Program-made: the position numbers and the translations under genes
In this document: positions 27,295 to 36,597 of the stretch, one piece after another
Position numbering within the stretch: position 1 is the stretch's first letter
How the letters are laid out: each line of letters begins with the position of its first letter
Source: Planctomycetaceae bacterium
GTDB lineage: Bacteria; Planctomycetota; Planctomycetia; Pirellulales; Pirellulaceae
Direction of reading: 5' to 3'
DNA: 64,000 nucleotides
NCBI GenBank assembly: GCA_002723275.1
Contig: PBNZ01000026.1
Span: 57,888 to 121,887 of the forward strand
The notes under the pieces: generated by a model
What the model was told of the DNA's origin: nothing
Seen by the model: only the letters and a program-made list of their open reading frames with translations
Database searches by the model: none

Positions 27295-28464
27295 ATGTCG
27301 ATCAAGATGACAGTTTTTACATTCGCTTTATCGGCCTTCTGGTTGTTGGCAAGCACGGTCACATTGCAAGCTGAATTGGTCGGCTACTGGAATTTTGATG
27401 GGAACGTTGATGATCTTTCCGGACTGGAAAACCACGGTGAATTGATTGATGCCGTCTACTCGGATAATGTGCCGGATGCGATCGGTGTTGGGCAGTCTCT
27501 TGACTTCTCCTTCGACACAGACCATGTCTTCATCGCCAATGAAAACGGTGATCTTGATTCGGAAGAATTCACACTGTCCATGTTCATTCAAGATCGCGGG
27601 CAGTTTGGTGCGATGGAGCGATTGACCAGCCGTGAAGGTGATACCTTCGAGACGGCTCTTAATGTTTACGGTCCTTTTGGCGGTCAAGGCGAGTACGCTT
27701 ACTACGCTCGCGCTGGGGGTGGCTGGCAATGGGCCGATGAGATTGCAGCCATTGATGAATGGCAGCACGTTGCCTTTGTCGCGAATGCCGACGAAGAGAT
27801 AATGCAGATCTACGTCGATGGAGAACTTAACTTTGAATCGGAGGTAGGATGGTTTGTCACTCCGGCCGGATTTATGCACATTGGTAATCGGCATAACAAT
27901 GTTGAGGGATTCGACGGCTGGATCGACGATGTTGCGATCTGGGATGAAGTTTTGGATCCCGAAGATATCAAGACAATCGCCGAGAGCGGTGTAGGCGCCT
28001 TGCTGAATCCGACGAATGGTGATTTCAATGGGGATGGTGTCCGTGATGCGAGCGACATCGACCTACTGTCGGCTGCAATCCGAACAGGGAACGATGCTCC
28101 AGATTTTGATCTGAATTCGGATGGATCTGTGAACTCAGCAGATCATCAATATATGGTGGTGGATCTCATCAGTACCTGGTTTGGCGATGCCGATCTCAAT
28201 GGTGTTTTCAACTCCAGCGATTTTGTGAAGGTGTTCCAGGTCGGTGAATATGAAGATGCTGCTGCCGAAAACTCAGGATGGGGTGATGGTGACTGGAATG
28301 GTGATGCAGAATTCAATAGCACTGACTTTGTCGTCGCATTTCAAGACGGTGGTTTTGAAGCGGGGCCGCGAGCGGCTGCCCAAATGGTGCCAGAGCCCCA
28401 TAGTCTACTCTTGTTGGGCGTTGGTGTTTGCTGGGTCGCTGCACTCTTTCGTCGAAGATCCTAG
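27295..28464 (+). CDS. LamG-domain surface protein with dockerin-like tail and PEP-CTERM signal
   Basis: The 389-residue protein starts with a signal peptide (TVFTFALSAFWLLASTVTLQ) and a LamG/concanavalin domain (LVGYWNFDGNVDDLSGLENH to GFDGWIDDVAIWDEVLDPED), which usually binds sugars. A dockerin-like region has four calcium-type loops: DFNGDGVRDASD, DLNSDGSVNSAD, DADLNGVFNSSD and DWNGDAEFNSTD. The end VPEPHSLLLLGVG, a hydrophobic helix and FRRRS form a PEP-CTERM signal, which is cut by an exosortase on export. A homologous four-loop region ends the FG-GAP protein two terminator hairpins downstream. A cell-surface or matrix role is likely. Confidence 0.88.
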   Translation: MSIKMTVFTFALSAFWLLASTVTLQAELVGYWNFDGNVDDLSGLENHGELIDAVYSDNVPDAIGVGQSLDFSFDTDHVFIANENGDLDSEEFTLSMFIQDRGQFGAMERLTSREGDTFETALNVYGPFGGQGEYAYYARAGGGWQWADEIAAIDEWQHVAFVANADEEIMQIYVDGELNFESEVGWFVTPAGFMHIGNRHNNVEGFDGWIDDVAIWDEVLDPEDIKTIAESGVGALLNPTNGDFNGDGVRDASDIDLLSAAIRTGNDAPDFDLNSDGSVNSADHQYMVVDLISTWFGDADLNGVFNSSDFVKVFQVGEYEDAAAENSGWGDGDWNGDAEFNSTDFVVAFQDGGFEAGPRAAAQMVPEPHSLLLLGVGVCWVAALFRRRS

Positions 28465-28976
28465 GTATCGAAAAACTTCGACGTAATCGTCGACTTGCCG
28501 GTGATTCAACAAGGCCCGGGCATGCCTTCTACGTGAGGCCTTCCGGGCTGTTCTTTTGTCGGTGACCCTAGTCGCGTGAAATGCTGCCAAGTTCTTTTTG
28601 AAAGAAAAAAGTCGGCAGCATTCGTAAACTGCCATTCTTGGCTCGACACCGTCGCCCGCATGTTGGGGCCTTTCAACACTGGGGCTTATTCTGAAGCCGC
28701 ACCACTCAGAGGCAGATGCAGGAAGGGCATCGTGTTAGTTTTTTGATGCCACTTGTCATCTGAAAATGTTTGCAAAACTACACAGGAGTCAAAGAGGGAC
28801 AACGTTTAGATGATCGGCGTCGCAGATGGCGACCGATTCTTGTCCTTCTCAGAAGCCAAAACTAGATCAAAATGTATGCCTGTGTTATCGTGCAAGTAGG
28901 GACGTTGCATTGGCCTGTAAGGCCGTCTTTACTCATCCACAAGCTCTTTGCGACCACGTAATTGGAGACTGGTTGA
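28465..28976 (+). other. intergenic region between two surface-protein genes
   Basis: It begins with the terminator of the LamG gene. A second small hairpin (CTTTTT with AAAAAAG near 28590-28610) follows. The remaining 350 bases have no tRNA, no convincing ORF and no clear operator. The promoter of the FG-GAP gene should lie in the second half. Confidence 0.45.
28514..28556 (+). terminator. rho-independent terminator of the LamG/PEP-CTERM gene
   Basis: GCCCGG (28514-28519) pairs with CCGGGC (28543-28548), and inner GCCT (28524-28527) pairs with AGGC (28536-28539). TGTTCTTTT follows. It lies about 50 bases after the stop codon. Confidence 0.75.
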
Positions 28977-31844
28977 ATGTCGTTTGGAGGTTTTGGACTG
29001 AGCGGACCTAATGAACGTATACGTCATCACCGGACTCGTCTGTCGCTTGAGTCGCTTGAATCACGTTGCCTGCTTGCCGTGACGTTTGTACCGCAAGATC
29101 CCATTCTGGATTCGAATGCGACCTATCCAAAGTCGATCTTTGCTGCAGACTTTGATGGCGATAACGACGCGGACATCGTGGTTGCAAGTTACATCGACAA
29201 TCGGGTTGCCTGGTTTGAGAATCTGGACGGTCAGGGAACCTATGGTGAGCAACAGCTAATTACTGAGACGTCGATTGGAGCGTCGTCGGTCTATGGTGGC
29301 GACATTGATGGCGACGGTGACATCGATATTGTTTCGACGTCTGCCGACACTTACGACGCGGACGTGTCATGGTATGAGAATTTGGATGGGCAGGGGACTT
29401 TCTCCGAGCAGCGGGTGATTTCGGCCGACGTTTCCGTCGGGGATTCTGTGCATCTCGCGGATATTGATGGCGATGGTGATCTCGACGTCTTATCAGCGTC
29501 CCGTTCGGATACGAAAGTGGCATGGTATCCGAACCTCGATGGTGCCGGTGATTTTGGTGAGCAAGAGATTATTTCCGATTTGGAAGATGGAGCCACGTCG
29601 GTGGTGGCTGTGGATGTAGACGGGGATAATGATATGGACGTTATCTCCGGTGCACTCGACAGTGATACGATTAAGGTTTTCATCAATTCAGGTGACGGCA
29701 GCAGTTTTGAAGAACAGGTAGTCAATAACAAAGCGACATCAGTCACCGCTGTATTTGCAGCAGACGTCGATGGTGACGGTGACCCTGACATCGTTGCGAC
29801 ATCACGAGGTGGTGAGCAAGACTACGACAACACGGTTTCGTGGTTCGCGAATGAGAACGGACAGTTTGGATCGGAGCGGATTATTTCGGTCGACGAGGCT
29901 GGTCCGAACGAACTTTACGTTGGCGATATCGACGGTGATAACAACCTCGACGTGGTTGTTGCGAGTCGTATCGGAGATCGAGTCGCCTGGTATCAGAATG
30001 TTGGGGGTGGCGTCTTTGGTGCTCCTCAGGTCATTGAAGACGACGCGGATGGTGCGTCGACGGCCGTTCTGGTCGATGTCGATGGGGATCAGGATCTCGA
30101 TCTCTTTTGGGGATCTCGCTTCGACAATAAGCTTGCGTTACAACTCAACACCGATGGTGCAGGAACCTTTAGCCAGCCTGAGTTACTCACGCGGCAAGGC
30201 GCCCCGGGTGCTCAAATGGCGAATGCCGCTGACTTGGATGGCGACGGCGACCTGGACGTGTTGACCGCCTCATTTTCGAACGATCAGATCACCTGGTCGG
30301 AGAATCTGGGAGGCGGAAGATTTGGCCCTGCAAATTTGATCACTGATCGAACGAATGGAACTGAGGCCGCTGTGGCCGCCGACCTCGATGGTGACGGTGA
30401 CCTGGATGTTGCTTCGTCCTCCTACTTTGACGATAAGGTCTCCTGGTACGAAAACCTTGATGGTCAGGGAACCTTCGGGCCACAACGAATTGTCTCGACG
30501 GATAAATTTAGTCCCGAGCATGTCTTTGCGGCCGATCTGGATGGCGACGAGGACATTGATTTATTGAGTGTGTCCCGCATCGACAGCACCGTCGTCTGGT
30601 TTGAGAATCTGGGGAACCAAGGGCTCTTTACCGCCGCCAAGACGATCACCGATGGTGGTCAGGATGGACCATCGATTGTGCGAGTTGCCGACCTCGATGG
30701 TGACGGCGATTTAGACGTGATGTCCAACGGCTACGATGGTACGACAATCGCCTGGTACGAAAACCTTGATGGACTTGGTGACTTCAGCGAAGAGCGTTTG
30801 ATTTCTGCTGTTCTCGAGATACCAACCAGTCTGGAAGCTGCGGACTTCGACGGTGATGGTGACCTTGATGTCGTTGCCGCATCGGGCGAAGATGACCGCG
30901 TGCTCTGGTTTGAAAATACTGATGGGCTTGGTCAATTCGGCGAGGAGCAGGTTGTTTCAGAAGACTTTGACGGGGCCTTTTATCTGGGTACGGCCGACTT
31001 CGACGACGACGGTGATATCGACGTGATTGCCGCTGGTATCGTCGCCAATCTCGTTGGTTGGTACGAGAATGACGGCTCAGGTAATTTTTCCGACATCATT
31101 GAGATCGATGCCAATGTTCGTGGTGCGACTTCAGTCGTAGCAGCCGATCTGGACGGGGACGGACGCATCGATGCTATGGCGACCTCGAGTACACTCGATC
31201 GAGTCACCTGGTACCGAAACGTCGATCAAGATGGTCCTCTAAAGGGTGATTTTAATGAAGATGCGATTGTCAATGACGCTGACATCGACCTGCTTTGTAA
31301 GGAGATTCAAGCAGGGGGCTTGGACGATGATTTCGATTTGACGGGTGATGGTTCCGTCAATCAAGCCGATGTAGAAGAGCTGGTCAGCCGCATCATGGGA
31401 ATTCCTTTTGGGGACTCTGATCTCAACGGGGTCTTCGATTCGACGGACTTCGTTCAGGTCTTTACGCGAGGCCAGTACGAGGATTCCATTGATGGGAATT
31501 CCGGTTGGGCCGATGGTGACTGGAACTGTGATGGTGATTTCACCTCTTCCGATCTCGTCGTTGCCTTCCAACGCGGTGGCTACACCGGTAGCGTCTCCCG
31601 CGCGGCCGTTTCGAGAGATGCCGCGATTGCCAGTTCTTTAGGAATACGTGACAACGAGACTCGAGAAGAACAGCCGACGCAAGATCGTCCCCAGCAGTTG
31701 ATTGAGGATGTGGGTTTTGAGCAGCGCGCGATCGAGAGCGGGGGTGTTGATTTCTCACGAGAACGTGCCGCTCCCGAAGTCAGCAAAACAACGACCGATC
31801 GTTTGCTTCGAGACGCTGTCGATGCGGCTTTCACTGAGTTGTAG
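28977..31844 (+). CDS. FG-GAP/VCBS-repeat surface protein with LEPR-XLL-like leader and dockerin-like tail
   Basis: The 955-residue protein has GGAG before ATG 28977. Its N-terminus, SLESLESRCLLAV at about 23-35, resembles the LEPR-XLL leader of large planctomycete surface proteins. Fourteen repeats of about 50 residues follow, each with a calcium-binding DxDGDxDxD segment (as in AADLDGDGDLDV) and then WYENLDGQGTF. Fourteen repeats would make two seven-bladed integrin-like propellers. The tail holds four dockerin-like loops (DFNEDAIVNDAD, DLTGDGSVNQAD, DSDLNGVFDSTD, DWNCDGDFTSSD) and about 100 charged residues. No PEP-CTERM helix is visible. It is probably a surface adhesin or matrix protein that needs calcium. 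Confidence 0.9.
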   Translation: MSFGGFGLSGPNERIRHHRTRLSLESLESRCLLAVTFVPQDPILDSNATYPKSIFAADFDGDNDADIVVASYIDNRVAWFENLDGQGTYGEQQLITETSIGASSVYGGDIDGDGDIDIVSTSADTYDADVSWYENLDGQGTFSEQRVISADVSVGDSVHLADIDGDGDLDVLSASRSDTKVAWYPNLDGAGDFGEQEIISDLEDGATSVVAVDVDGDNDMDVISGALDSDTIKVFINSGDGSSFEEQVVNNKATSVTAVFAADVDGDGDPDIVATSRGGEQDYDNTVSWFANENGQFGSERIISVDEAGPNELYVGDIDGDNNLDVVVASRIGDRVAWYQNVGGGVFGAPQVIEDDADGASTAVLVDVDGDQDLDLFWGSRFDNKLALQLNTDGAGTFSQPELLTRQGAPGAQMANAADLDGDGDLDVLTASFSNDQITWSENLGGGRFGPANLITDRTNGTEAAVAADLDGDGDLDVASSSYFDDKVSWYENLDGQGTFGPQRIVSTDKFSPEHVFAADLDGDEDIDLLSVSRIDSTVVWFENLGNQGLFTAAKTITDGGQDGPSIVRVADLDGDGDLDVMSNGYDGTTIAWYENLDGLGDFSEERLISAVLEIPTSLEAADFDGDGDLDVVAASGEDDRVLWFENTDGLGQFGEEQVVSEDFDGAFYLGTADFDDDGDIDVIAAGIVANLVGWYENDGSGNFSDIIEIDANVRGATSVVAADLDGDGRIDAMATSSTLDRVTWYRNVDQDGPLKGDFNEDAIVNDADIDLLCKEIQAGGLDDDFDLTGDGSVNQADVEELVSRIMGIPFGDSDLNGVFDSTDFVQVFTRGQYEDSIDGNSGWADGDWNCDGDFTSSDLVVAFQRGGYTGSVSRAAVSRDAAIASSLGIRDNETREEQPTQDRPQQLIEDVGFEQRAIESGGVDFSRERAAPEVSKTTTDRLLRDAVDAAFTEL
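29148..31230 (+). repeat. fourteen tandem FG-GAP coding repeats of about 150 bp
   Basis: Each unit encodes one propeller blade. The DNA copies are diverged but keep blocks such as gatggtgacggtgacctgga-like calcium-loop codons and tggtatgagaatctggatgg-like codons. They are spaced 130-160 bp apart and in frame. They could support recombination between blades. Confidence 0.8.
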
Positions 31845-31875
31845 AGTTTGGCGTAAAGCGCCTCACTCTCTCTTG
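31844..31875 (+). terminator. possible terminator after the FG-GAP gene
   Basis: GAGT (31844-31847) with ACTC (31865-31868) and GGCG (31850-31853) with CGCC (31859-31862) form an interrupted stem around TAAAG, followed by TCTCTT. The T-rich tract is imperfect, so confidence is low. It overlaps the stop codon. Confidence 0.3.
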
Positions 31876-32114
31876 ATCATTGTTGGCTGATTCGAAGATG
31901 GAACGGCCGTCCCTTGGATCTGCCTTTCGTGAGTGACACGACTGGGTTCTGACATTCACCCGCATTCGATGATTGAGCGGGATTTCAATGGCCTTTCCGA
32001 CTGATCAGGGTAGCTTCACTCACGCTGTCACGATATCTTCAGGGCGGCGTGACGGTTTCAGTCTGAGTGTTTCACGAGAATCAACTGAGAAAACGCTAAC
32101 GAGTCGATAAAAGG

Positions 32115-32753
32115 GTGCGGCGAGTGAGAGACCATTTGGTAGTGGGCATTGCTGGGGGGAGTGGTAGTGGGAAAACTACCTTTTGCAACCGACTGACAGA
32201 GTCGGTCGGTGCTGATGCTGTGGTCACTTTACATCACGACTGTTACTACCATGATCTGAGGCACCTGTCGCAGGAAGAACGGTATGCCAATAACTACGAT
32301 GCGCCTGAAGCTTTGCAGACTGATCTGTTAGTCGAACATGTCCATCAGCTTATTTCGGGCGATTCCGTTGTCATGCCTCAGTACGATTACAGTACCAATT
32401 CCCGGATACCGGGTGGGTTTCCATTAGACCCAAGACCGATCATCATCATCGAAGGTGTTTTGGTTTTGGCGGACGAAACGATTCGGGATATTTGCGATCT
32501 TCGGATCTTTGTCGATACTTCCGATGAACTGCGGCTTGAACGTCGATGTCGGCGAGATTCTCAGGAACGTGGACGTGACGTGGAAACGATACGTCGCCAG
32601 TGGGCTGAAACAGTATTGCCCATGCATCAACGCTATGTCGAACCGTCGAAACGTTGCGCGCATCTTGTTGTACCCGCCGAAGCACCCAACGAAACCGCGG
32701 TAAGGATCGTCGGTGGATATCTCTTGGCACAGTTAAATGTGAACCGGGCATGA
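32115..32753 (+). CDS. udk: uridine kinase
   Basis: The enzyme phosphorylates uridine and cytidine in pyrimidine salvage. The P-loop GGSGSGKTT lies at residues 14-22, followed by HHDCYYHDLRHLSQEER, the nucleoside-binding NYDAPEALQTDLL, MPQYDYSTNSR and IIIEGVLVL. Length, 212 residues, fits the family. The start is a GTG at 32115; a second GTG at 32124 gives a protein three residues shorter. Its TGA overlaps the ATG of the downstream membrane protein, so the two are translationally coupled, though no metabolic tie is clear. Confidence 0.92.
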   Translation: MRRVRDHLVVGIAGGSGSGKTTFCNRLTESVGADAVVTLHHDCYYHDLRHLSQEERYANNYDAPEALQTDLLVEHVHQLISGDSVVMPQYDYSTNSRIPGGFPLDPRPIIIIEGVLVLADETIRDICDLRIFVDTSDELRLERRCRRDSQERGRDVETIRRQWAETVLPMHQRYVEPSKRCAHLVVPAEAPNETAVRIVGGYLLAQLNVNRA

Positions 32754-33958
32754 GTCAAGACACGGGCATCCGTCGTATCGTTTCGATTGATCAGTTCCGC
32801 GGATACGCGGTGTTGGCAATGTTCGTCGTCAACTATTGCGGCTATTTGAAAATTGCGCCGGCATTCTTGAAGCATCACAATACTTATTTCAGTTACGCAG
32901 ATTCCATTATGCCTGCCTTTATTTTTGCGGTAGGTATGTCTTTTCGTTTGACGGTGTTGCGCGAGTTGGCCAAGCCTGATTCGAGCTCTTGGCGACGCCG
33001 ATACATCAAGCGATCGATCGCACTCGTATGCACTTCTGTCATTATCTACGGTTTGGGAAGTTCCTTTTCCTCGTGGAGTGAGATCGACTGGAATTCGTTC
33101 GGGTATTTTGTGGCAAAATTCCTGAAGGCTGACTTATGGGAAGTCTTGGCGATCATCGGCGTGACTCAAATGTTGGTGTTGCCCTGGATTTCTCGGTCCC
33201 TGGGCGTGCGTGTGATCGTACTCATCGCATGCCTCGTGCTTCACACCTTGCTTTCTTACGGGTTTAACTTTGCTTTCGTGCAAGGTCGTCCGAACATTCT
33301 TGACCAATGGTTAGGGACCACGGGAGCTCGCGCTTGGGACGGTGGTTTTTGGGGGGTGATTAGTTGGTGCGTTCCCATGCTCGCAGGCTCGATTGCCTAC
33401 GATGTTGTTCGCAAGGACCTCGCGCCGCCTCGTCAGATATCTCTGTTATTGATGATCGGGCTGGGATTAGCGGGACTAGGTTATTCGCTAAGCTGTTTGA
33501 CAACCTTGTATCCCGTCGATCGTCAGGCTAGTAGCCGACCGTTTGCCGATTCTCCCGTAATCCCGTCACTGCAGGATGCTGGAGATACGGCCGTGGGCCT
33601 GGCAGAGCCTCCGTTTTTTCCACCGCCGGAGGGTCGGCCCTGGAACTATTGGATGATGAGTAAGCGAATTGTCAGTGCTCCCTTTGTTCTGTTTGGATCG
33701 GGATTCTGTTTTTTGACGTATGCTTGTTTCGTGCTGATTTGCGATCGTTGGAATCGCTCATGGAGTGTGTTTGCCACTTTTGGCAGAAACCCTCTATTGG
33801 CCTATGTGATTCATCATTGGGTACTCGTCGCCATGATGCCGCTGTTCCCAGTAGATTCACCTTGGCCCTATGCCCTGTTAGGGTTTGTTATTTTCCTGGG
33901 GATTACATTTTTGAGTGTTCGACATTTCGAGAAGCAAAACGTGTTCATTCGTCTATAA
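32750..33958 (+). CDS. DUF5009/NagX-like membrane acyltransferase
   Basis: I start at ATG 32750, in an ATGA overlap with the udk stop; about 402 residues. The N-terminus RRIVSIDQFRGYAVLAMFVV with the SIDxFRG motif is typical of the heparan-alpha-glucosaminide N-acetyltransferase-like (DUF5009/YeiB-like) group. About ten hydrophobic helices follow (for example SIALVCTSVIIYGLGSSFS and APFVLFGSGFCFLTYACFV), and a His-containing loop FLKHHNTYFSYADSIMPAF precedes the second. Members move acetyl groups across the membrane onto amino sugars, but most bacterial ones are untested. Sugar N-acetylation at the envelope is a guess. Confidence 0.82.
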   Translation: MSQDTGIRRIVSIDQFRGYAVLAMFVVNYCGYLKIAPAFLKHHNTYFSYADSIMPAFIFAVGMSFRLTVLRELAKPDSSSWRRRYIKRSIALVCTSVIIYGLGSSFSSWSEIDWNSFGYFVAKFLKADLWEVLAIIGVTQMLVLPWISRSLGVRVIVLIACLVLHTLLSYGFNFAFVQGRPNILDQWLGTTGARAWDGGFWGVISWCVPMLAGSIAYDVVRKDLAPPRQISLLLMIGLGLAGLGYSLSCLTTLYPVDRQASSRPFADSPVIPSLQDAGDTAVGLAEPPFFPPPEGRPWNYWMMSKRIVSAPFVLFGSGFCFLTYACFVLICDRWNRSWSVFATFGRNPLLAYVIHHWVLVAMMPLFPVDSPWPYALLGFVIFLGITFLSVRHFEKQNVFIRL

Positions 33959-34026
33959 TGGCACGCGATCTCTGAGAAGCATCTTAATTAACAACTGGAT
34001 GAATTTTTGGCCTTCGAGTAAATCTG

Positions 34027-36561
34027 ATGAGAATTCTTCTTCCTCTCTTGCTGTGTTCTTCAGCCCTTCTTTCCCTTGACCAGGTTGTTGCTCAGGAGAA
34101 TCCGAGCGACGACCAAGACTCCGCTACGAAGTCGTTTGAAGAGATCGTGAAAAGGTGCGACAAGATGGATGGCTTGTTCACGCTCTATCAGGATCGAGAA
34201 TCTGGTCAGGCCTACGTGGCCATCAAGAAATCGCAGTTAGGGAAGGAGTTCATCTACTTTAGCCACACCGTCGATGGGATTGTCAAAGCTGGACAGTTTC
34301 GTGGCCAGTTTCGATCTAATGAAGTGGTTTCGATTCGCAAACGCTTTCAGCGACTGGAGTTTGCGGCAGAGAATACAACTCATTTCTTTGACGCGAAGAG
34401 TCCTCTCAAACGCGCGGCACGGGCCAACATCAGTTCCGCCTTACTCGTGAGTGCACCCATTGTGGCCGAGGATCAGGCCAAGCAGAACTATCTCATCAAA
34501 GCCGACGAATTGTTTCTCAATGAAAGCTTCGATCAAATCAAACCCTCTGAAGATCCGGAGAACAAGGATTCCAAGCAATTTCGTTTAGGCAGTTTGAATG
34601 CTGACAAGACGGCTTTCGTGAAATTGAAAAGTTATCCCAAGAATACGGCGCTCACCGTTCGCTATGTCTTTGACAATGCATCACCCACGGCTTCGGCTGG
34701 AGACGATGTGACCGACCAAAGAAACGTTAGTGTCACGATTCAGCATAGTTTAATCGAGGTGCCCAAGAACGATTATCGGCCTCGGCGGGATGATCCTCGC
34801 GTGGGATTCTTTACACAACGAATTAATGATATGACCTCAACCTCGGCGACTCCCTACCGCGATGTGATTCGCCGTTGGCATCTCAAAAAGTCCGATCCAA
34901 CGGCCGATCTTTCGGAGCCCGTCGAGCCGATTGTGTGGTGGATCGAGAATACGACTCCCTTGGAAATTCGCGGGATCATCTCTGAGGCCGTGTTGGGTTG
35001 GAATGTAGCCTTTGAGGCAGCGGGATTCCGCAATGCGATTCAGGTGCGAACGCAGCCTGATAATGCGGATTGGGAATCCGATGACATTCGTTATAACGTC
35101 CTTCGCTGGACGTCATCGCCCGATCCACCGTTTGGTGGTTATGGGCCAAGCTTTGTGAATCCAAGGACGGGTCAGATTCTCGGTGCCGACATTATGCTCG
35201 AGTTCACCTTTCTGACGAATCGCTTGAATCTCCAGCGAGTTTACGAGCAACCGAAGGGTGCCAAAAGCGATTTTCAATGCACCTTGGGGCTCGGGCTTCA
35301 TCAAAGCAATCTGTTCGGTGTCCATGCTCTACGAGCAGCCGGTTACACGCGACTGGAAACCAAGGAGGTACTTGAGCAAGCACTCTATTATCTGATGCTG
35401 CATGAGGTTGGGCACACCCTTGGGTTGATGCACAACATGCGTTCCAGCCAGCTGTTGACACCTGATGAACTGCAAGACGCGGATGTTGGACGCCAGCGTG
35501 GACTCACCGGTTCCGTGATGGACTATCCGGCGATCAACGTCGCACCGCCCGGCGGCCAACAAGGCTTGTTCTATACGATGAAGCCTGGTCCTTACGATGT
35601 TTGGGCGATTCAGTATGGATACCAACCCAGTCAGGCGAATCCGGCCCAAGAAAAAGCTCGTCTGGAAAAGCTCCTGGCACGATCCAGTGAGCCGGAATTG
35701 GCGTTCGGCAATGATGCCGACGATATGCGTTCGGCGGGGAAAGCTGTCGATCCGCGGGTGATGATCTATGATCTTTCCGGAGACGCGATTAGCTATGCCG
35801 AGGGACGTATCCAATTGGCCAGACAGACAATGGCGAAAATCAAGGAAACGATTCCAAATGAAGGAGATTCTTATCAGGCCTTGCGCAATGCGTTTTTTCT
35901 GCTAATCCGAGAACACCAACGGTCGGCACAGGTTGCCTCCCGTTATGTGGGAGGCGTTTATGTTGATCGATCCTTCCACGGACAAGACGGAGCAACGCAG
36001 CCCTTCAAACCGGTGTCGCGCGAGGATCAAGAACGTGCAATGCGATTGTTGCGCGAGAACTTGTTTGGTCCCAATGCGTTTGTGCTACCGCCGGAGCTAT
36101 TAAGTCACCTGCAGAGTCAACGACGAGCCTTCGACTTTTTTAGGGACAAGGAAGAACCGTTGTTGCACGATCGAATCCTTGCCGCACAGAAGTCAGTGCT
36201 CGATCATTTACTGCATCCTCGTGTCCTGGCTCGAATGACTGACAGCCGACTCTATGGAAATGAGTATTCCGTGTTCGAGTTGCTCTCCGAATTAACGGAT
36301 GGAATCTTCAGCGTAGGAGACGCCGGTTATGACACGATGCGGCAAAACCTACAGGTTGAATATGTAAGGCGATTGACCAAGTTGCTTGATCCGGAAGCAG
36401 ATTCCAGTTCCGATGTTGCACCGCAGTCAGCCGCCTTCTTCCAGTTAGGAAAGATCCGCGATTCATTGCAGGAGATTACCGTCGAGAGCGAGGAGCAACA
36501 GGCTCATCTCGAATACCTGCGGTTATTGATCGACCGGGCTCTGACCGTGAATTCCAAATAA
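34027..36561 (+). CDS. secreted zinc-dependent metalloprotease (DUF5117/DUF4953 type)
   Basis: The 844-residue protein has a signal peptide (RILLPLLLCSSALLSLDQVV). An N-terminal DUF5117-like beta-rich region holds LFTLYQDRESGQAYVAIKK and IYFSHTVDG. The catalytic domain has the metzincin motif HEVGHTLGLMH at residues 459-469, with three His ligands and Glu460 as base. GSVMDYPAINVAPP follows, with the downstream Met of a Met-turn. The C-terminal third is helical. The family is common in Bacteroidetes and planctomycetes, and substrates are unknown. It should act outside the cytoplasm. The sialidase-like gene follows 36 bases later on the same strand and may be cotranscribed. Confidence 0.9.
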   Translation: MRILLPLLLCSSALLSLDQVVAQENPSDDQDSATKSFEEIVKRCDKMDGLFTLYQDRESGQAYVAIKKSQLGKEFIYFSHTVDGIVKAGQFRGQFRSNEVVSIRKRFQRLEFAAENTTHFFDAKSPLKRAARANISSALLVSAPIVAEDQAKQNYLIKADELFLNESFDQIKPSEDPENKDSKQFRLGSLNADKTAFVKLKSYPKNTALTVRYVFDNASPTASAGDDVTDQRNVSVTIQHSLIEVPKNDYRPRRDDPRVGFFTQRINDMTSTSATPYRDVIRRWHLKKSDPTADLSEPVEPIVWWIENTTPLEIRGIISEAVLGWNVAFEAAGFRNAIQVRTQPDNADWESDDIRYNVLRWTSSPDPPFGGYGPSFVNPRTGQILGADIMLEFTFLTNRLNLQRVYEQPKGAKSDFQCTLGLGLHQSNLFGVHALRAAGYTRLETKEVLEQALYYLMLHEVGHTLGLMHNMRSSQLLTPDELQDADVGRQRGLTGSVMDYPAINVAPPGGQQGLFYTMKPGPYDVWAIQYGYQPSQANPAQEKARLEKLLARSSEPELAFGNDADDMRSAGKAVDPRVMIYDLSGDAISYAEGRIQLARQTMAKIKETIPNEGDSYQALRNAFFLLIREHQRSAQVASRYVGGVYVDRSFHGQDGATQPFKPVSREDQERAMRLLRENLFGPNAFVLPPELLSHLQSQRRAFDFFRDKEEPLLHDRILAAQKSVLDHLLHPRVLARMTDSRLYGNEYSVFELLSELTDGIFSVGDAGYDTMRQNLQVEYVRRLTKLLDPEADSSSDVAPQSAAFFQLGKIRDSLQEITVESEEQQAHLEYLRLLIDRALTVNSK

Positions 36562-36597
36562 CGAATTCGAGATAGTTTCAACGCGAGGAGTATTACG

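Noticed and set aside
29148..31230. CRISPR-like regularly spaced repeats
   Set aside because: The repeats are in-frame, diverged and encode calcium-binding propeller blades. No cas genes are present.
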